Shown here one piece after another: positions 8,326 through 16,090 of a stretch of DNA of 48,444 bases; within the stretch, counting starts at the first letter, position 1, and the number at the start of each line of letters is the position of its first letter. The position numbers and the translations under genes were made by a program. The notes under the pieces were generated by a model, which saw only the letters and a list, made by a program, of their open reading frames with translations, had not been told where the DNA came from and did not search any database. The stretch covers positions 1 through 48,444 of the forward strand of contig CAJUBP010000039.1 in NCBI GenBank assembly GCA_910584585.1. The letters run 5' to 3'. Source of the DNA: an uncultured Lachnospiraceae bacterium (GTDB lineage Bacteria; Bacillota; Clostridia; Lachnospirales; Lachnospiraceae).

Positions 8326-9232
8326 GATGCTTGTGATGGATTCCGACGGTACGTCGGGACTGAATGACTGGTACATCGGAGTGTATGGAACGGCATATCC
8401 TACGGAAGTGTTGATTGCCCAGACCTGGAATAAGGATCTTGCGTACCGGGTGGGCCAGGCGGAAGGCGCGGAGTACGCGGACTGCAGGATTTTCGGCACG
8501 TATTCGCCGGCAATGAATACGCACAGGAGCGCTTTTTGCGGACGTAACTTTGAATATTATTCCGAGGACGGAGTATTGGGCGGATATATGGCGGCAAATA
8601 TTGTCAACGGCCTGCAGACAGAGGGCGTCTACGCGTTTATCAAGCATTTTGTGCTGAATGACCAGGAGACGAATCGGTGCGCCCTTCTGCTGACTTATTC
8701 GGATGAGCAGCCCATCCGGGAGATTTATTTGAAACCCTTCGAGATGAGCGTAAAGCAATTTGAGGGCAAGTCCCTGGCAGTGATGTCTTCCTTTAACTTT
8801 ATCGGGGATATTGCGGCAGGAGCCAATCCCAATCTGCTGAATACGGTTCTCAGGGATGAATGGGGATTCCGGGGCATGGTGCTCTCTGACTGGAACGGCT
8901 CTTACGGATATCAGAATACCGATGACTTTGTCCGCAACGGCAACGACGCAATGCTTGGATTTATGCAGCATGAATCTAACCAGATCACCAATACAGGCTC
9001 CGCAACGCTGGTAAAGGCAATGCGCCAGGCATGCAAAAATATTTTCTACACCGTAGTAAACAGCGGAAATTATACCATCGAAGATCCCAATGCCGGAAAG
9101 ATGGATCCCATGACGAAATTATTTATCGGCATTGACGCAGGAGTTGCGATAGCCTCTCTTGGAATTATGGCAATTGTGATAGTGCGCTGGAGGAAAAAAC
9201 AAAGCGCGGCGGCAGCAAAATCAGAACCATAA
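8309..9232 (+). CDS. GH3 protein, reversed order, catalytic 3' part
   Basis: This 307-residue stretch is the GH3 N-terminal (catalytic) barrel, followed by a C-terminal membrane helix near 268-292 and a basic tail. Family marks are CGRNFEYYSED, IKHFVLND and VLSDWNG with the nucleophile D194. It lacks the first 35 or so residues of the barrel as seen in the intact GH3 at 9265. It opens with GTG at 8309 without a good ribosome site, overlapping the preceding frame by 17 bases. The simplest reading is an internal deletion with frameshift that joined a shortened Fn3 domain to a shortened barrel, leaving a pseudogene. Translation as two interacting halves is possible but unsupported. Confidence 0.75.
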   Translation: MESADKMLVMDSDGTSGLNDWYIGVYGTAYPTEVLIAQTWNKDLAYRVGQAEGAEYADCRIFGTYSPAMNTHRSAFCGRNFEYYSEDGVLGGYMAANIVNGLQTEGVYAFIKHFVLNDQETNRCALLLTYSDEQPIREIYLKPFEMSVKQFEGKSLAVMSSFNFIGDIAAGANPNLLNTVLRDEWGFRGMVLSDWNGSYGYQNTDDFVRNGNDAMLGFMQHESNQITNTGSATLVKAMRQACKNIFYTVVNSGNYTIEDPNAGKMDPMTKLFIGIDAGVAIASLGIMAIVIVRWRKKQSAAAAKSEP

Positions 9233-9264
9233 GAAACCGTAGTGAATTATGAGGAGAAGAAAAG

Positions 9265-11730
9265 ATGAAATATCAGGATTTGATTTCACAGATGACGCTG
9301 GAAGAGAAATGCTATCTCTTTTCCGGAAAAGACTTCTGGCAGTCCAGAAGCATCAAGAGACTGGGAATTCCTAATATGACAATGTCTGACGGACCTCATG
9401 GCATCCGAAAACAGGAAGGCGCAGGGGATCAGCTGGGGCTGAACGGCTCCCTGCCCGCCACCTGTTTTCCCACGGCTGCGGCGATGGCCAATTCCTGGGA
9501 TCCCCAACTGGGGGAGGAATTGGGGAAATGCCTCGGGGAAGAAGCGGCCTGCCAGGATGTGGATGTGCTGCTGGGGCCTGGAATCAATATCAAGCGCTCC
9601 CCGCTGTGCGGACGGAATTTTGAGTATTTCAGCGAAGATCCCTATCTTGCCGGGAAGATGGCGGCAGGTTATATCCGGGGCATACAAAGCTATGGGGTGT
9701 CGGCCTGCCCCAAGCATTTTGCGGCCAATTCCCAGGAGCTCAGGCGCATGGCGTCAGACTCTATTGTGGATGAGAGAACGCTGCGGGAGATTTATCTGAC
9801 GGCCTTTGAGATTGCGGTGAAGGAATCCAATCCCCATTCCATTATGACAAGCTACAATCGGATCAATGGCGTGTACGCAAATGAAAACAGACATCTTTTA
9901 AGGGAAATCCTGAAAGAAGAATGGGGATTTCAGGGATATGTTGTGTCCGACTGGGGCGCAAGCAACGACCACAGCGCAGGGGTGGCGGCAGGCTCCCATC
10001 TGGAAATGCCCACCACGGGCGGAGATTCCGAGATGGCGCTAGTGGAGGCAGTAAAGGCCGGAAAAATCAGCGAGGACTGGATCAACCAGATGGCAGATGA
10101 GCTTCTGGAAGCAGTATTTTCCACTACGGCGGCTGTGGCAAAAAAGCGCGGCCAGAAATTTGATATCGAAGCCCACCACGCAATGGCGCAGAAAGCGTCG
10201 GAGGAGTCCATTGTGCTGTTAAAGAATGAAGGGCAGATTCTTCCGCTGAAAAAGGGTACAAAGACGGCGCTGATCGGAGATTTTGCGGAGACGCCCAGAT
10301 ATCAGGGGGCAGGCTCTTCGGTGGTGAATCCCACCAGAGTGGACAGCATAAAAGATGTCATCGGCAGATTTGATCTGGAACTGACAGGGTTTGCCAGAGG
10401 ATACCGCAGAACAGGGCCGTCTGAAGAAGCTCTGGAAAAAGAAGCCTGCGCGCTGGCCCAACAGGCGGAGGTTGTGCTTCTTTGCATGGGATTGGATGAA
10501 ATCTCAGAGTCGGAGGGGCTGGATCGCCGGCATATGAAGATTCCTGAGAGTCAGATACAGCTGCTTCGGAAAGTTTCCGAGGTAAATCCGAATGTGGCGG
10601 TTCTCTTTTTTGCCGGTTCTGCCGTGGAAATGCTCTGGCTGGATCGCTGCAAAGCATTGGTGCATGGATATCTGTGCGGACAGGCGGGAGCCGCTGCGTT
10701 ATTGAATGTGATAACCGGAGAAGTGAATCCTTCCGGGAAGCTGGCGGAAAGTTATCCTCTGAACTATGAAGATGTGCCTTCAGCGCCCTATTTTCCGGGC
10801 AAAGAGCGGACTGTGGAATACAGGGAAGGCCTGTATGTGGGCTACCGCTATTATGAGACGGCAAAGGTGCCGGTGCTGTTTCCCTTTGGCTATGGGCTTT
10901 CTTACACCACGTTTGCCTACAGCGATCTGACATTGACGCCTCAGAATATCAGCGGGGCGAAAGAAGGCGCCGGGCCAGAAGCGCGGGTGGAATTTACGCT
11001 GACAAATACAGGCGATATAGACGGAGCGGAAGTGGCGCAGGTCTATATCAGAGCCAAATGCGGCGGAATCTACCGGCCGGATCGGGAGTTAAAAGGTTTT
11101 CAGAAAGTATTTCTGCGGGCCGGGGAGAGCAAACGGGTTTCCATTCCTTTGGATGAATACGCTTTTCGCTATTTCAACGTGAAAACAGGGCGTTTTGAGG
11201 TGGAAAGCGGAGAATATGAAATCCTAATCGGCGCGTCTGTGTCAGATATCCGTTTGTCCGGCAGCATAAAAATTGAAGGAACGAAAGCGCCGCTTCCCTA
11301 TGATCGGGAGAAGCTCGCGAATTATGAGAGCGGAAACATTAAGAAGATACCGGATGCGGAGTTTGCGGAGCTTCTGGGCCATGAGATACCGGACGGCCAT
11401 TGGAGCGGCACCCTGGAAATGAATGACGCGATCTGCCAGATGTACTACGCGAAAAGCGCAGCTGCAAGATTTGCTTACAGGATATTGACAAATATGCTGA
11501 AAAAAGCAGAGGCAAAGGGAAAACCGGATCTGAACCTTCTGTTTATTTATAACATGCCTTTTCGGGGAATTGCCAAGATGACCGGCGGCATGGTGACTAT
11601 GGAGATGGCGGAAGGAATTCTGACTGCGGTCAACGGACATTTTTTCCGTGGGCTGGGGAAAATCATCGGCGGGTTTTTCCGTTCCGGCAGAAAGAAGAAA
11701 AAAGCCAATGAGATAGAGGGAGGCAGATAA
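9265..11730 (+). CDS. GH3 beta-glucosidase-type hydrolase
   Basis: An 821-residue GH3 enzyme in the normal order: catalytic barrel (about 5-300; MSDGPHGIR, CGRNFEYFSED, CPKHFAAN, and VVSDWGA with nucleophile D229), the alpha/beta C-terminal domain (about 310-560; EESIVLLKNEGQILPL), and a fibronectin-III-like domain (about 580-670). A C-terminal extension of about 140 residues ends in a basic, partly hydrophobic tail (GRKKKK). It has no signal peptide, so it probably acts in the cytoplasm or at the membrane face on beta-glucosides or related oligosaccharides; GH3 specificity cannot be set by eye. It starts 33 bases after the broken GH3 with GAGGAG upstream, and the GtrA-like gene follows one base after its stop. 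Confidence 0.9.
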   Translation: MKYQDLISQMTLEEKCYLFSGKDFWQSRSIKRLGIPNMTMSDGPHGIRKQEGAGDQLGLNGSLPATCFPTAAAMANSWDPQLGEELGKCLGEEAACQDVDVLLGPGINIKRSPLCGRNFEYFSEDPYLAGKMAAGYIRGIQSYGVSACPKHFAANSQELRRMASDSIVDERTLREIYLTAFEIAVKESNPHSIMTSYNRINGVYANENRHLLREILKEEWGFQGYVVSDWGASNDHSAGVAAGSHLEMPTTGGDSEMALVEAVKAGKISEDWINQMADELLEAVFSTTAAVAKKRGQKFDIEAHHAMAQKASEESIVLLKNEGQILPLKKGTKTALIGDFAETPRYQGAGSSVVNPTRVDSIKDVIGRFDLELTGFARGYRRTGPSEEALEKEACALAQQAEVVLLCMGLDEISESEGLDRRHMKIPESQIQLLRKVSEVNPNVAVLFFAGSAVEMLWLDRCKALVHGYLCGQAGAAALLNVITGEVNPSGKLAESYPLNYEDVPSAPYFPGKERTVEYREGLYVGYRYYETAKVPVLFPFGYGLSYTTFAYSDLTLTPQNISGAKEGAGPEARVEFTLTNTGDIDGAEVAQVYIRAKCGGIYRPDRELKGFQKVFLRAGESKRVSIPLDEYAFRYFNVKTGRFEVESGEYEILIGASVSDIRLSGSIKIEGTKAPLPYDREKLANYESGNIKKIPDAEFAELLGHEIPDGHWSGTLEMNDAICQMYYAKSAAARFAYRILTNMLKKAEAKGKPDLNLLFIYNMPFRGIAKMTGGMVTMEMAEGILTAVNGHFFRGLGKIIGGFFRSGRKKKKANEIEGGR

Positions 11731-11731
11731 G

Positions 11732-12304
11732 ATGAAAGAGAACGCAGTTGCAAATTGGTGGGCAGGATTTTCAGAAAAGCATTCTGGAGCGGCCAAATGG
11801 ATTCGGGAAGGCGGGCTGTTCTTTTTGTTCAGCAATCTGGTGACCGTGTGGCAGTATCTTCTGATACAGTTTCTTCCTGGAGCTTTTGGGGCCTACAAAG
11901 ATGTGGAGTGGATGTGGCCGGGAATTCAGATGAATTTATTCGGCGCGGATTTTACTTTCAATGTTCTGGGATACAGCGTGGCGGACGGCGGGCTTGCGTA
12001 TTTTATCGGTTATCTCATCGCGACTTTTACGGCCCAGTGCATCAATTTTCCTCTGCAGAGAAATATCACGTTCCGCAGCCATGGGAAAATCCCGCCGCAG
12101 ATTGCGGGATATTTCCTGGGCTGGATCGGAGTGACGCTGGTAGTGAATTCCATAAACAGCATTTGGGTAGGCGTGGCAGGCGCCCTGGGCGTGCCGGATT
12201 TTATCTACAATATTATCACGACAGTGCTGACCGGAGGAGTGTCTATGGTGATTTTCTTTGTGGTCAATAAGATTATTTTTCCGTCGGGGGAGGCAGAGCA
12301 GTAA
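11732..12304 (+). CDS. GtrA-like four-helix membrane protein
   Basis: A 190-residue integral membrane protein with four hydrophobic segments (about 28-48, 77-100, 123-150 and 158-182). The motif INFPLQRNITFRS after the second segment is the GtrA/DPMS-family signature, where a conserved Asn and aromatic-Phe end the helix. GtrA proteins are thought to help move lipid-linked sugars across the membrane. It is the last gene of the GH3 operon, one base after the GH3 stop, so the operon joins GH3 hydrolases to a possible lipid-linked sugar step. The function is inferred only from family and context. No partner GtrB-type transferase is adjacent; one lies at 26498. Confidence 0.75.
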   Translation: MKENAVANWWAGFSEKHSGAAKWIREGGLFFLFSNLVTVWQYLLIQFLPGAFGAYKDVEWMWPGIQMNLFGADFTFNVLGYSVADGGLAYFIGYLIATFTAQCINFPLQRNITFRSHGKIPPQIAGYFLGWIGVTLVVNSINSIWVGVAGALGVPDFIYNIITTVLTGGVSMVIFFVVNKIIFPSGEAEQ

Positions 12305-12344
12305 GCCGTTTTTTCGGTACAGGCGGTCCAGATAGAGGGCTTTG

Positions 12345-12389
12345 CCCTGAGGAACTGTTCACAAGTTATTTCTGAACAGTTCCTCAGGG
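12345..12389. repeat. 17-bp perfect palindrome, dispersed repeat
   Basis: CCCTGAGGAACTGTTCA (12345-12361) pairs perfectly with 12373-12389 around an 11-base loop. No long T run follows, but its position after the GH3 operon fits a terminator or mRNA 3' end. Its right side, AAGTTATTTCTGAACAG plus TCCT, recurs almost exactly, inverted, at about 37541-37562, so this is a dispersed repeat. Confidence 0.8.
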
Positions 12390-12416
12390 GTTTCCCAAGT
12401 GACATGATGTTCTCCT

Positions 12417-12680
12417 TTATATTTCATTTTTGTAAAGCATATAATAGTCGGAGTCTAAATTTTCCATCATCTGGGAAAACCATTTTTTTGCGTCATCTAA
12501 TGCTTTGTTATAAATTATAGGGGCCAGATGCTGTTCGAATAATTCAAGGAGCTGCATTTGCTCAATCATTCCGATTTCTTCTCCCCGCTGATCCAGGTAA
12601 AAGGCTTTGATTTCATCGTTGAGTTTTTTCTTCTGTAGTTCGGACAGTTTGATCTGACAGAGCGGTTCCCTTTTCTTCAT
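12417..12680 (-). CDS. DUF2164 family protein
   Basis: An 87-residue helical protein that fits the DUF2164 family: a start with IKLSELQKKKLNDEIKAFY, the acidic DQRGEEIGMIEQMQLLELF segment, and a conserved end LAPIIYNKALDDAKKWF. The function of the family is unknown. Members often sit near toxin-antitoxin or mobile genes. The ribosome site AAGGAGA lies just upstream on the minus strand. A PIN/AbrB pair lies about 200 bases further upstream on the same strand, separated by AT-rich DNA without a convincing gene. Confidence 0.75.
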   Translation of the reverse strand: MKKREPLCQIKLSELQKKKLNDEIKAFYLDQRGEEIGMIEQMQLLELFEQHLAPIIYNKALDDAKKWFSQMMENLDSDYYMLYKNEI

Positions 12681-12888
12681 AATGATAGTCTCCTTCGTAT
12701 TTTATTTGCCTGACTTTCTGTTGCGGTATTTTAGCATGAATGATGGGGGATGCAAGATAAGGAAAAACCCCAATCTCTAACAATTCTTCTAAGAATATAT
12801 ACCTTTCAATGAAATGGATTGTGGCTGGCACAAACTGATGCTCGCTATCTCTATGGACATTTCTGTACATATCCAGTATCGCTCTGAA

Positions 12889-13293
12889 TTAATCAGGTAA
12901 ATACTTTTCACAGAAATCTTTTGCTGTCACAATCTGTATATTCTCGTATTTTTCGATTACAAGCAAGTCTTTATCACCGCTGACAATATATAAAGCATGA
13001 GAATCTTTGGCACATTCCAGAAATTTGTCATCATCTGGATCGCGACATATTGCAATATGAGAAGATGGCTTAATTATTTCCATAGTTGTAATCAGTGGAA
13101 TAAGAATTGTCCTATTGATACGTCCTTGCTTTCGGTCAATCATCTCTTGTACAATTTCTTCGTATTCATTGATGATTTCAAATGTGGCGCAGGCTGTTAT
13201 TTTTCCATTGACTATAGAGCTGAGAATTTTTCTGGGGAATCCGCCAAAAAACACACCCGAGATTAAAACATTTGTATCTACCACAATTCTCAT
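12889..13293 (-). CDS. PIN-domain toxin of a VapBC-like pair
   Basis: A 134-residue PIN-domain protein, a likely Mg-dependent ribonuclease toxin of the COG1569 type. The acidic centre is visible as D6 (VVDTNVLISG), E43 (INEYEEIV), the D87-D89 cluster (CRDPDDDKFLECA) and D107 (VSGDKDLL). Its ATG overlaps the stop of the AbrB-type gene by four bases (ATGA), the usual antitoxin-first coupling. Toxicity is inferred from family and arrangement. The region is more AT-rich than its neighbours, which fits acquired DNA. Confidence 0.88.
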   Translation of the reverse strand: MRIVVDTNVLISGVFFGGFPRKILSSIVNGKITACATFEIINEYEEIVQEMIDRKQGRINRTILIPLITTMEIIKPSSHIAICRDPDDDKFLECAKDSHALYIVSGDKDLLVIEKYENIQIVTAKDFCEKYLPD

Positions 13294-13556
13294 ATTCTTT
13301 TTTTCCTTCTTGAAGATTTAATGATATCATTAATATCATTTTCATCATAGCCGACGGAGGCTGCCCACTCCTGTGCTTCATCTAACGACGATTCAAATTC
13401 TTCGGCAGAAGGAGTCTTTAACGTCTTAAGCATGATAACATCTCCTAAGGTATATGCTACCAGCTTATCCCCAGCATCAATTGACAAGCGTTCACAAATA
13501 CTGACTGGAAGAGAAATCTGCCCTTTAGAAGAAACGGTTAATATTTGTGTATTCAT
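13290..13556 (-). CDS. AbrB/MazE-type antitoxin
   Basis: An 88-residue protein. Residues 3-48 form a SpoVT/AbrB swapped-hairpin DNA-binding domain (TVSSKGQISLPVSICERL, GDKLVAYTLGDVIMLK). The helical, charged tail (SAEEFESSLDEAQEWA) probably wraps the toxin. It would neutralise the PIN protein and repress its own promoter. A ribosome site (AAGGAGC) precedes the ATG on the minus strand, and a -10-like CATAAT is about 40 bases upstream. It is the first gene of the pair. Confidence 0.87.
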   Translation of the reverse strand: MNTQILTVSSKGQISLPVSICERLSIDAGDKLVAYTLGDVIMLKTLKTPSAEEFESSLDEAQEWAASVGYDENDINDIIKSSRRKKRI

Positions 13557-13996
13557 TTAATTATGCTCCTTTCGGGTAAGAAATCTTTACCTATATTATG
13601 CCATGATATGACTCCATATACAAGAAGAATTATTGCTCACTGTTCTATTTGGACAGCATTATACATTACTTTAGTTTTCTCCTTATCCAGTTTCATCCAT
13701 TGCAAATTACAAAAAGTTTTAAGTTATTCTTAGGAAAGAAATAACAGAATATTAAAACAAGCGTCCCGCCTGTTTCGTAAAATTAATTTATGAAGCAGGC
13801 GGGATTTTTATCTGACATACCGTAAGGGACGATATGTTCAGCATAGGGCACAGTGCTCTGAGTGAGGCGGAAAGTGGAGAGCCCTATGCTCTGACATACC
13901 GTAAGTGACTAATCTGTCACGGGAGAGTCACCTGCTTGTCATTTCCCGGGGGTATGATACGGATGAAATGAACATACGAAAAGGAGAACAGATGTT
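13557..13996. other. Intergenic region with structured leader
   Basis: No gene is seen. A long hairpin, CCCGCCTG... with ...CAGGCGGG (13765-13803), is followed by T5 and looks like a terminator. Next come a 16-base direct repeat TCTGACATACCGTAAG (13811-13826 and 13890-13905) and a perfect 10-base inverted repeat AGCATAGGGC (13840-13849) / GCCCTATGCT (13881-13890). A smaller hairpin, GTGAC/GTCAC, is near 13905-13920. This ordered set directly before the VanG-type gene could be its regulatory leader. It matches no riboswitch class I know. Confidence 0.6.
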
Positions 13997-15049
13997 ATGA
14001 AAAGGAACGACAGAAAGAAAATAGCAATTTTATTCGGAGGATGCTCCAGTGAATATGAGGTTTCCCTCCAGTCCGCGTACGCAGTGATTACCCACATAGA
14101 CGCCGAAAGATATGAGCTGATTCTCATCGGAATTACCAGAACCGGAAAGTGGTATCTGTATCAGGGGGATCCGGCTGATATTCCAGGGGATTGCTGGTAC
14201 AGCGAGAAGGAGTGCGTTCCTGCGGTTGTATCCCCGGATAAGGAGCTGCACGGCCTGATTTTGTTCAAGAGCCAGGGGACGGAAGAGCTTTCTTTGGACG
14301 GCGCGCTTCCCATTCTGCACGGGAGAAACGGAGAGGACGGAACGGTGCAGGGAGCGTTGGAACTGGCGGAAATTCCGGTGATCGGATGCGGAGCCATGAG
14401 TTCGGCCATTTGCATGGACAAAGAAATGGCTCACCGTCTGGCCAGGGAACAGGGAGTAAAAGTTCCAAGATCCTATACCATTGCCAGGGAAAAAATGAAT
14501 CTGATGGACCTAAAGATCAAGGGCAGAAAACTGGGCTACCCTCTTTTCGTAAAGCCTCTGCGGGCAGGTTCTTCTTTTGGAATTACCAGGGTGGAAAAGG
14601 CGGAGGATCTGCGCCCGGCGGTGGAACATGCCTTTGCGTATGATTCTTCTGTTATTTTAGAGGAAATGATTGAGGGCTTTGAGGTGGGCTGCGCCGTTCT
14701 CGGAAAAGAAGAGCTTATCACCGGCGAAGTGGATGAAATCGAATTGTCGGAAGGTTTTTTTGACTATACTGAAAAATATACCTTAAAAACATCCAGGATT
14801 CATGTGCCCGCTAGGATTTCCAAGGAAAAAGCAGATGAGATTCGCGAGACGGCGAAAATCATTTACCGGGGGCTTGGGTGCAGCTGCTTTGCCAGGGTGG
14901 ATATGTTTTTGACGCCTGCAGGAGAGATTTATTTTAACGAGGTGAACACGATTCCGGGATTTACCGCTCACAGCCGTTATCCCAGCATGATGAAGGCGGC
15001 AGGAATTTCTTTTGAAGAATTGTTATCAAAATTGCTGGAGGAAGCATGA
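13997..15049 (+). CDS. vanG: D-Ala-D-Ser ligase, VanG type
   Basis: A 350-residue ATP-grasp ligase that joins D-alanine to a second D-amino acid for cell-wall precursors. I recognise it as VanG-like rather than housekeeping Ddl. It opens with IAILFGGCSSEYEVSLQSA, has LHGRNGEDGTVQGALELA and the ATP-grasp FVKPLRAGSSFGIT, and carries the omega loop EIELSEGFFDYTEKYTLK characteristic of D-Ala-D-Ser ligases. It ends with NEVNTIPGFTAHSRYPSMM. VanG and VanC ligases give low-level vancomycin resistance when a serine racemase and VanXY act with them. The racemase parts follow (ATGA overlap), but no VanXY, VanR or VanS is in the window. The phenotype therefore cannot be claimed. AAGGAG (13981-13986) supports the start. 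Confidence 0.85.
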   Translation: MKRNDRKKIAILFGGCSSEYEVSLQSAYAVITHIDAERYELILIGITRTGKWYLYQGDPADIPGDCWYSEKECVPAVVSPDKELHGLILFKSQGTEELSLDGALPILHGRNGEDGTVQGALELAEIPVIGCGAMSSAICMDKEMAHRLAREQGVKVPRSYTIAREKMNLMDLKIKGRKLGYPLFVKPLRAGSSFGITRVEKAEDLRPAVEHAFAYDSSVILEEMIEGFEVGCAVLGKEELITGEVDEIELSEGFFDYTEKYTLKTSRIHVPARISKEKADEIRETAKIIYRGLGCSCFARVDMFLTPAGEIYFNEVNTIPGFTAHSRYPSMMKAAGISFEELLSKLLEEA

Positions 15050-16086
15050 GACGAAGAAAAAATTATGGAGCCATTGATAATTTCCGGCTGGCTGCGGCGT
15101 TTCTGATTGTGGCAATTCACACAGCGCCTCTGAAGTCTTTTAGCGAAACGGCGGATTTTCTTGTGACTTATTGTATCGGGAGGATTGCAGTGCCTTTTTT
15201 TCTGATGGTAACCGGATTTTTTGTGCTGGCTCCTTATCAGAAATCCATGGGCAGGAGTTTGCGTCAGGCAGAACAGGCCTCCTTAAAGGTAAAGAAGTTT
15301 CTAAAAAAGACAGCTGTATTATATGCAGCGGCAACGCTACTGTACCTGCCGGTAAAAATATACGCGAAACAATGCAGTCTCGGCCTGGGAGGATGGCTGA
15401 AAGAAATCTTTTTTGACGGAACCTTTTACCATCTCTGGTATCTGCCGGCTGTGCTGCTGGGATGTCTGCTGCTGCTTGGAATGACGCGTTTTTTAAGTCC
15501 CATGGCTATATCCATTGCCGTATTTTGTCTGTATTTGATTGGAACGGCGGGAGACAGTTATTATCAATTGGTCAGCCAGGTTCCTGCCCTGAAAATCATG
15601 TATCAGGGAATTTTCTGCATCAGCTCTTACACCAGAAACGGCGTCTTTTTTGCGCCGCTGTTCTTGTGGATGGGCGTGCTCCTGGCCAATGGAAAGGTGG
15701 AAATAGAGACACAGAAAGCGGCTGCGGGGCTTGCCATTTCCATGGCGGGGATGCTGGCGGAGGGATTTCTGACCTGGACCATGGAATGGCAGAAACATAA
15801 CAGCATGTATCTGGCGCTGATTCTGGTGATGTTTTTCCTGTTTGAACTGCTGCTTGGGTTAGAGTGCAGCAGCGCGCCCATTGTGAGGGATTTGTCCATG
15901 TGCATTTATATCATACATCCCCTTGGCATTATTCTGGTGCGGGGCCTGGCAGGGGCCTTGAAAATGACGGATTTGCTGGTGAAGCAGTCGCTGGTGCATT
16001 ACCTGCTGGTCTGTGTAGTGACACTGGCCATTTCTTTTGGGGCGGCGTTGGCCATGAAATTTGTGAAAGATAATATGCAGAGGTGA
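15046..16086 (+). CDS. VanT-like membrane acyltransferase-3 protein
   Basis: A 346-residue polytopic protein of the acyltransferase-3 fold, with about ten membrane helices. It opens with NYGAIDNFRLAAAFLIVAIHTAPL, the form found in the N-terminal half of VanT serine racemases, and contains DGTFYHLWYLPAVLLGCLLL. In enterococcal VanT this membrane domain is fused to the racemase and is thought to help take up L-serine. Here it is a separate protein. It overlaps the ligase stop (ATGA) and ends five bases before the racemase start, so the three are translated as one unit. Separation into two genes is real: a stop codon is present and the next frame has its own ATG. Confidence 0.82.
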   Translation: MRRRKNYGAIDNFRLAAAFLIVAIHTAPLKSFSETADFLVTYCIGRIAVPFFLMVTGFFVLAPYQKSMGRSLRQAEQASLKVKKFLKKTAVLYAAATLLYLPVKIYAKQCSLGLGGWLKEIFFDGTFYHLWYLPAVLLGCLLLLGMTRFLSPMAISIAVFCLYLIGTAGDSYYQLVSQVPALKIMYQGIFCISSYTRNGVFFAPLFLWMGVLLANGKVEIETQKAAAGLAISMAGMLAEGFLTWTMEWQKHNSMYLALILVMFFLFELLLGLECSSAPIVRDLSMCIYIIHPLGIILVRGLAGALKMTDLLVKQSLVHYLLVCVVTLAISFGAALAMKFVKDNMQR

Positions 16087-16090
16087 GCTT

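Noticed and set aside
12613..12870. 85-residue minus-strand frame between the DUF2164 and PIN genes
   Set aside because: It lacks a ribosome site, overlaps the DUF2164 gene in another frame, and shows no family motif. At most it is a decayed remnant.
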